From Sorghum bicolor (Eukaryota > Streptophyta > Magnoliopsida > Poales > Poaceae): a DNA stretch of 64,000 nucleotides. How positions within the stretch are numbered: the first letter of the stretch is position 1; each line of letters opens with the position of its first letter. This document shows, piece by piece, positions 59,387-64,000 of the stretch. The stretch lies in contig NC_012870.2 in NCBI RefSeq assembly GCF_000003195.3, positions 49,540,967 to 49,604,966 of the forward strand. Direction: 5' to 3'. The notes beneath the pieces are model-generated. The model worked only from the letters and a program-made list of their open reading frames with translations, had not been told where the DNA came from and ran no database searches. A program made the translations under genes and the position numbers.

Positions 59387-59795
59387 TGTGTATATCTTCC
59401 AAAAAGGCAGCAGATATTGAGCTGGAATTTGACGAAGAATCATATTGTGATCATTTGAATGAGGTAATCCTAAAGTTGCAGACAGTTTTTGTTTTTTTTA
59501 TTACAGTGCTGGTACATTAATGCTGAAGCTCTCATAATGTTGAATCTCTCCACCATGAAATTGAGGAAGAAAAATGTTGCACCGACTGCACGGAGTAGCT
59601 AGAATTATAACTTCTAATTTAATTTCTGTTTCTAGTTCATTCATACGCTGTGGTGACAGATCCAGCAATTGTTCAGCGAGCCTGCAGAGAGTATTACCGG
59701 ACTGAAGGAGAGATGGGGGATGCCAAGAAGCTGCTTGGCATGAAGAATAAGCACCTTGGCCATTTGTGTTACGGCTCCCTCACACTGCACCAAGG
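59387..59795 (+). CDS. Two exon-like stretches of an unrecognised host gene
   Basis: Right after the copia LTR an open stretch (to 59463) reads KKAADIELEFDEESYCDHLN and ends GAG followed by gtaatc, a fair donor. A second (about 59636-59793) starts after tttctgtttctag. It reads HSYAVVTDPAIVQRACREYY, RTEGEMGDAKKLLGMKNKHL and GHLCYGSLTLHQ, and ends at a good donor, gttagt. There are no stops in about 50 codons. The sequence does not look like any transposon protein I know. A host gene cut up by insertions is the likely source; function unknown. Confidence 0.4.
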
Positions 59796-60107
59796 TTAGT
59801 GTGTAAGTTTCATATCTTCTGATTATGTGCTCTTGCCGACAAGATTATATGCATGTTTTGCCGTTGAAAAAAAAGATGATGTGCATGTTCGGTTATAGGC
59901 CCCAATTGGCCATTGGCCTAGCCAAGGTTTGGCCGGTCAAACTGCCTTTTTGTAGCTCTATGCTGCCTGATATTGTTTCCTCCTTGTAGCGATAGAGGTT
60001 CTTAACCATAGAGCTAGTACCAAGGATGTCACTGAAAAAACTTCTGAATAGCCTTTGTCCTAGCCAACTCGATACACACACTGCAATTAACTTTGCAATA
60101 GACCATT
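59796..60107. other. Unassigned sequence
   Basis: Intron-like or intergenic sequence after the second exon-like stretch, before CACTA D. Nothing else supported. Confidence 0.4.
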
Positions 60108-60376
60108 CACTAGTACAAGTACACAGACATACTATACAGGCGGTTGAGAACACATTTGTATAGGCGTTTCTCAGCGCCAACTACGCTGGGGGCCTGTACA
60201 AATGGGACAATACCACAAGTGGTTCACGGAGAACCGCATGTGGTAATTGTTACCACAGGCGGCTCACTTAGAGAACCGCCCGTGTAAATAGTGCATTTAC
60301 ACAGGCGGTTCCCGAAGTGAGCCGTCTATGCTAATTAATTACGACAGACGGTTCTCAGTGTCAACCGCCTATGAAT
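60108..60376. mobile_element. CACTA D left end with acaggcgg-type subterminal repeats
   Basis: CACTAGTACAAG at 60108 is a slightly altered CACTA terminus. It is followed by about nine direct and inverted copies of acaggcggttc / gaaccgcctgt in 260 bp, the same motif family as CACTA A. The element is cut at 60377 by another transposon end, and its remainder is not seen. Confidence 0.72.
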
Positions 60377-60659
60377 CAGTGGCGGAGCCAGAAACAAAGT
60401 ATAGGGGGGGGGCAATTTACCAAACTAACCTATAAGTATATAGATAGTGGAGAAATTAGTCTTACTAGTTACTACTTATATAATCAGACCACACTAAACA
60501 AAATATAGTTGACTGTATGGTCTATTTTTTTCCATGAAAACCATCACATATATATACACATCCTAAAATACATGTAACATATAGATAGAACTATCGCTTG
60601 TCAAAAGTCTACTCTCCTTTTCTTTAAATCTTAAAAATCAGAAATTATATCTTCGTAAC
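60377..60659. mobile_element. hAT-type element, left end
   Basis: CAGTGGCGGAGCCAGAA at 60377 is a common plant hAT terminus. The next 280 bp are AT-rich and non-coding. A matching right end is not present before the SIRE-type LTR starts at 60660, so the element is interrupted or truncated. Confidence 0.6.
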
Positions 60660-61909
60660 TGTAGGATCTCTGGATGTACAGGAAGTGGCCTAGAGGGGGG
60701 GGGGTGAATAGGCCTGTTCAAACTTTTTCAGCAAAGTTTATCAGTCACACAGGCAAGGGCGGCAGTGAGGCCCTCCCAGGGCGGCACTGACGGTCTCAAC
60801 AGAAAAACAGACAGAAGCTTAATTGAATTGATTCAAAGTTTACCCAGGGAAATTTAGATCGACTAAATTTCCAAGCTTCCTGCAAGATGTTAGAGCACAG
60901 GTACGTGGCTAGAATGTGCTGGAGCCTCCCCACCAAGTAGATCGGCCTCAAATCCTAACACAAACTCATACACAAGTGAAAGCACACAAGACACACGATT
61001 TTTACCGTGGTTCAGCTGTTGCCACAACAAGGCTTGGCCTACTCCACGTTGTTGAGGTGCCCACACTAGGACCGGCTTAGCCACACAGGCTTACCTTCTC
61101 CTCGTTCTCAAAGCAAGGATTTTACCCCTTGCAAAGAGTAAAGAATGTATTAGCTGCAAGGGTAACCTTACAAACCTTCCCTTGGCTGCCACACAAGTTG
61201 GCAAGCTCTAGGGCGACGCCTAGCCGGCTAGGAGCAAGCTCCAAGAGTAACAAACTCAAGGCTGCCGGCCAAACGTGAACCAAAAGCTCTTTTTGACGCT
61301 GGGAATCAATGGATCTGCTCTCCAATCGAAGTTTGCTGCCTTTTCCCTCAAGTTTTGATGGCTAGAATCAAGGATTGGCTTGGGGGCTTGAGGAGCAACA
61401 AAGGAGGGAGAGAGAAGTGAGCTCTGGTCTGTTTGCAACGGTTGGGAGCGAGGAAGATGAGCAGGTTACTGTTTGAGACGGTCTGGAAGGGTATTTATAC
61501 CCAGCTCTCCAACTGTCACAGGGTAGGGCGGCAGTGCCGCCCTTAGAGGGCGGCAGTGCCGCCCTTGCCTGAACCAGCCTGAAAACACCAAAGTGTAGAG
61601 AGAAAGATATGCTGGCTAGGCTTGGGTCTGAGGATGTTGATGAGCTTTTGAGCCTTTGGTTCACAATTTGATCAACAACCTTGGAGTCCCTCTTTATAGT
61701 ACGGCTTTTCCTATACTCAAATTCAAACCGAAAATGAATTAAACCTCCTTTGGAGCTAGGAAAGCCATCCTTTAGAAATGGGGGATCCTCCGTGGTATTC
61801 AACAACCTCTTTGTTATATTCCCTGCTTGTCATCTCAGCAAAACTCATTAGTTCCCTAATTCGGTGGTCATCAACGCCAAAACCCACAATAGGCTTGATT
61901 GCACTTATA
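60660..61909 (-). mobile_element. 3' LTR of a SIRE/Maximus-type copia element
   Basis: On the minus strand the LTR starts T(A)TAAGTGCAATCAAGCC at 61909. It follows aaaaagggggagat, the polypurine tract, directly. It ends gagatcctaca at 60660, 1250 bp in all. The start should be TGTAAG, so one base (G to A) has changed. The conserved end ctattcacccccc...ctctaggcc is typical of the type. The upstream ORF at 62636-64000 belongs to the same element. Confidence 0.85.
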
Positions 61910-62250
61910 ATCTCCCCCTTTTTGGTGATTGATGACAACCAAATTAGAGCTTACAAAAGATAATAATCATAACTGAGATTTAAATGGTCATGGGCATAGG
62001 AGCTCCCCCTAAATGTATGATTGGAGTTTTAAATACTCAAACTTGACATAAAATTCAAGCTTCATACATTTAGCAAGTGATGGAGGACCTCCCCCTATGT
62101 CCATGACCTCTGTGGGGTGCAACAAACTGTGTCACAAAATAACCGTGTATGCATATGACAGTTTATACAAGCAGGACAGCATGCTGCTGTAGTAGAGGGC
62201 CTCACTGCCGCCCTGGTAGGGCGCCACTGCCGCCCTTGCTACACCAGCAA
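60744..62250. repeat. Palindromic GGGCGGCAGTGCCGCCC motifs in the LTR and internal region
   Basis: Copies occur near 60757-60790 (two, degenerate), near 61525-61565 (two: agggcggcagtgccgccctt) and near 62205-62245 (two, degenerate). Those in the LTR and those upstream of the polypurine tract have the same core, so the motif occurs both in and outside the LTR. Confidence 0.8.
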
Positions 62251-62635
62251 GCTGACAGAAATTTCAGAAAAGCATTACACCACACAAGCAGGTTAACCAA
62301 CAGAATTTAAACTAATAATTAAGACTGACAAGCAGTTCACAAGTACATGTTCACATCCGAAGCAAATAGAGACAAGTAAGTAGCATTATTACAACTTAAA
62401 AATAGTTTTTGAAGAAGCACTCATGCTCACAAACTAACAACTAACACTCTCATCGGATCTGAACATGAAGATTTGCAGCTGCAGCGACGACTCATCGGAT
62501 CTGAACATGAAGATTTGCAGCTGCAGTGACGAAGTCCAGTCGAAAAGAACTGACCCCTCTAATTTCTCTAATTTTCTCCCCCTTTGGCATCAAGTACCAA
62601 AAAGAGAAAAGAAGAGAGAAAGAAGAGAGAACAAC
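61910..62635 (-). other. Region between the extra ORF and the 3' LTR of the SIRE-type element
   Basis: About 700 bp, non-coding on the minus strand, ending in the polypurine tract agggggagat next to the LTR. It includes the 42-bp duplication at 62449-62532. Confidence 0.7.
62449..62532. repeat. Perfect-size 42-bp tandem duplication
   Basis: Two adjacent 42-bp copies starting ctcatcggatctgaacatg, differing at a single base (gcagcgacga / gcagtgacga). Confidence 0.95.
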
Positions 62636-64000
62636 TCACTCATCATCGTCATCATCGTCACTGGAAACCACGGCACGACCAGCCCTATGAGTAGTAGCTG
62701 TGAAGCGAGAGGCACGCGTGGAACGTCGAGGAGCAGCCGCTGAAGTGCTAGCCCGACGCTGTCTAGCATCATCCCTGAACTGCCGATAGACACTGCCTAG
62801 TGTCTCCTGAAGATCTGGATCATCATCATATCCCTGGTGCTCATCATAGCTGCCATGATCTTCACCAGACTCCGTGTCAGACAGGTGAGGAAGATCTGGA
62901 AACTGAGGAGGTGGAGCCACGGGTGGAAGAGGAGGTAGACCCTGAACCTCTCTAGCTGCATTTATTGCATGCCTGCTCTCCATCCTGTCATTATACTGAT
63001 TTTGTGCCATGTAAGAGCAAGTGCCAAAAATAGCCTTCACCCATTCTGCCAACTTCTGAAAGCGCTTCTTCTTCCTTCCATCTCTCCTCTGTGGCACACT
63101 GTGGCCTCCCTCACTATGGTATGAGCTCTCTACTGCAGGAGGTGGGGCTGTTTTACCACCTTTGGTTTTCTTGATGTTATACACCGTGTGGCTACAATCC
63201 TTAGGATATCTAACTTCAGTCACTCTCTCAATCATAAACATCAGATAAGGAGCATAAGGAAGTGACCTACTCCCATCATCCATAGCATATGCCAGCTCTA
63301 CCCATATGAACCTTGGAATATTAAATTTATCCCCTTCTGGAAATCTGGACAGCACATTAGTAATATGGCCATTGAGATAAGTGGCATTGTCTTTTGGGTT
63401 GAGTGTCATTTTGATAAGGTTGTTCATCACATAATAGAAACTCTTCAACCCAGTCCTCCTGTTGTTCACTTGGGTTGGATCCTCCCACATAAAACTCACC
63501 TCATGTGGCTCAAACCTTCTCTCATTGTGAATTCGAGAGTAGGTTCTATGGTCATTTCCAAAACCCAATATCCTGCAAAAGGTAATGAAATCAATCCTAT
63601 AATGTGTACCGTCTGTCATCCAATGAACCTCATCATTGTCTCTGTTCCAGAAGTAGGTAGCATGAAATTGAGCAAGTATCTCTCTATTCCAGTCATATTT
63701 AAAGGACATGAGAGTGGACAGCTCAAACTTATCACATACTTTAATTGCAGCATCAAAGTCAGGCTCCTCTTTTGCTTGCATAGCATCAAAATCAATGAAA
63801 TGCATCTCACAAATCTTTCCCTTTCTAGCTGGTAGAATAGCAGTGGCATAGAAATTTGAATGAAAAACATTCCAGAAACGATAATCAACACCACTTATCT
63901 TGCTGTGAGCATAGGGATCCATCTCTCTAGCTTCCTCCACAGCTTTCCAGCTTGCTGCATAATTGATTAAGGGATGATCCACTGTGTCATTTGGTGCCTT
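62636..64000 (-). CDS. Env-like extra ORF of a SIRE/Maximus-type copia element, 5' end beyond the window
   Basis: An uninterrupted frame of about 455 codons on the minus strand, still open at the window edge (upstream residues KAPNDT and then VDHPLINYAASWKAV). The order is a globular part with FRFWNVFHSNFYATAI-type sequence, DEVHWMTDGTHYRIDFITFC and RILGFGNDHRTYSRIHNERR; then a basic stretch; a proline-rich part (GLPPLPPVAPPPQFPDLP); and an acidic tail of seven Asp residues. In SIRE/Maximus elements an ORF lies between pol and the 3' LTR and has been called env-like. The first half also resembles the domain family called putative plant transposon protein. No signal peptide or membrane span is visible in this part. 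Its position just before the 3' LTR and the intact frame suggest a young element. Its function is not known. Confidence 0.8.
   Translation of the reverse strand, partial: KAPNDTVDHPLINYAASWKAVEEAREMDPYAHSKISGVDYRFWNVFHSNFYATAILPARKGKICEMHFIDFDAMQAKEEPDFDAAIKVCDKFELSTLMSFKYDWNREILAQFHATYFWNRDNDEVHWMTDGTHYRIDFITFCRILGFGNDHRTYSRIHNERRFEPHEVSFMWEDPTQVNNRRTGLKSFYYVMNNLIKMTLNPKDNATYLNGHITNVLSRFPEGDKFNIPRFIWVELAYAMDDGSRSLPYAPYLMFMIERVTEVRYPKDCSHTVYNIKKTKGGKTAPPPAVESSYHSEGGHSVPQRRDGRKKKRFQKLAEWVKAIFGTCSYMAQNQYNDRMESRHAINAAREVQGLPPLPPVAPPPQFPDLPHLSDTESGEDHGSYDEHQGYDDDPDLQETLGSVYRQFRDDARQRRASTSAAAPRRSTRASRFTATTHRAGRAVVSSDDDDDDE

Overview
The window looks like repeat-rich nuclear DNA of a grass, probably panicoid (sorghum, sugarcane or Miscanthus type). 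This is inferred from the transposon families, not from a database match. Grass-type CACTA (En/Spm) elements with Ulp1-protease genes, Tourist-like MITEs starting GGCCTTGTTTAG, Tekay/Del-like and Athila-like gypsy elements and SIRE/Maximus-type copia elements fill almost everything. Only one clear, intact host gene is seen: an intronless cyclophilin at 37362-37934 with its own TATA box. A second possible host gene is represented by two exon-like stretches at about 59387-59795.

Layout. 1-8787: the right-hand part of CACTA element A (+): broken tnp2 transposase, an 8-copy 108-bp satellite, an internal block of acaggcgg motifs, a GC-rich 5' leader with a leader intron, a Transposase_24-like / proline-rich / Ulp1 gene with an assembly gap, then the 3' terminal repeats. 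8860-9745: two related Tourist-like MITEs, one with a perfect TAA target duplication. 9746-11533: mostly unassigned. 11534-18950: CACTA element B, bounded at both ends (TIR CACTACTACA, TSD TAA), itself hit by an Athila-like gypsy element. 18951-21689: unassigned DNA with two local duplications. 21690-33847: a minus-strand Tekay-like gypsy element, carrying a SIRE-type solo LTR inside its integrase and a hAT transposon inside its 5' LTR.

33848-39373: the gene-bearing island: MITEs, the cyclophilin gene, and flanking DNA. 39374-41892: a clean solo LTR of the same Tekay-like family (TSD TAAAA). 41983-49626: CACTA element C on the minus strand, interrupted by a second SIRE-type solo LTR (43507-45370). 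It carries a degenerate Ulp1 gene and, unexpectedly, an RNase H1/viroplasmin-like domain. 49627-53930: a truncated Athila-like element with one LTR. 54000-59383: gypsy PBS scrap joined to a decayed copia element, which is interrupted by an 863-bp hAT derivative with an 8-bp target duplication. 60108-60659: stacked ends of CACTA element D and a hAT element. 60660-64000: the 3' LTR and intact env-like extra ORF of a minus-strand SIRE-type copia element that runs off the window.

The coding elements are almost all dead: frameshifts, stops, and lost catalytic residues (copia integrase E to V, gypsy RT second D to V, gypsy protease DSG to DSR, CACTA C protease Cys to Ser). The long open frame at 62636-64000 is the exception. 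The best leads are the internal terminal-type repeats placed just upstream of the second CACTA transcription unit, the viroplasmin-like domain in CACTA C, and the palindromic motif clusters in the SIRE-type LTRs.
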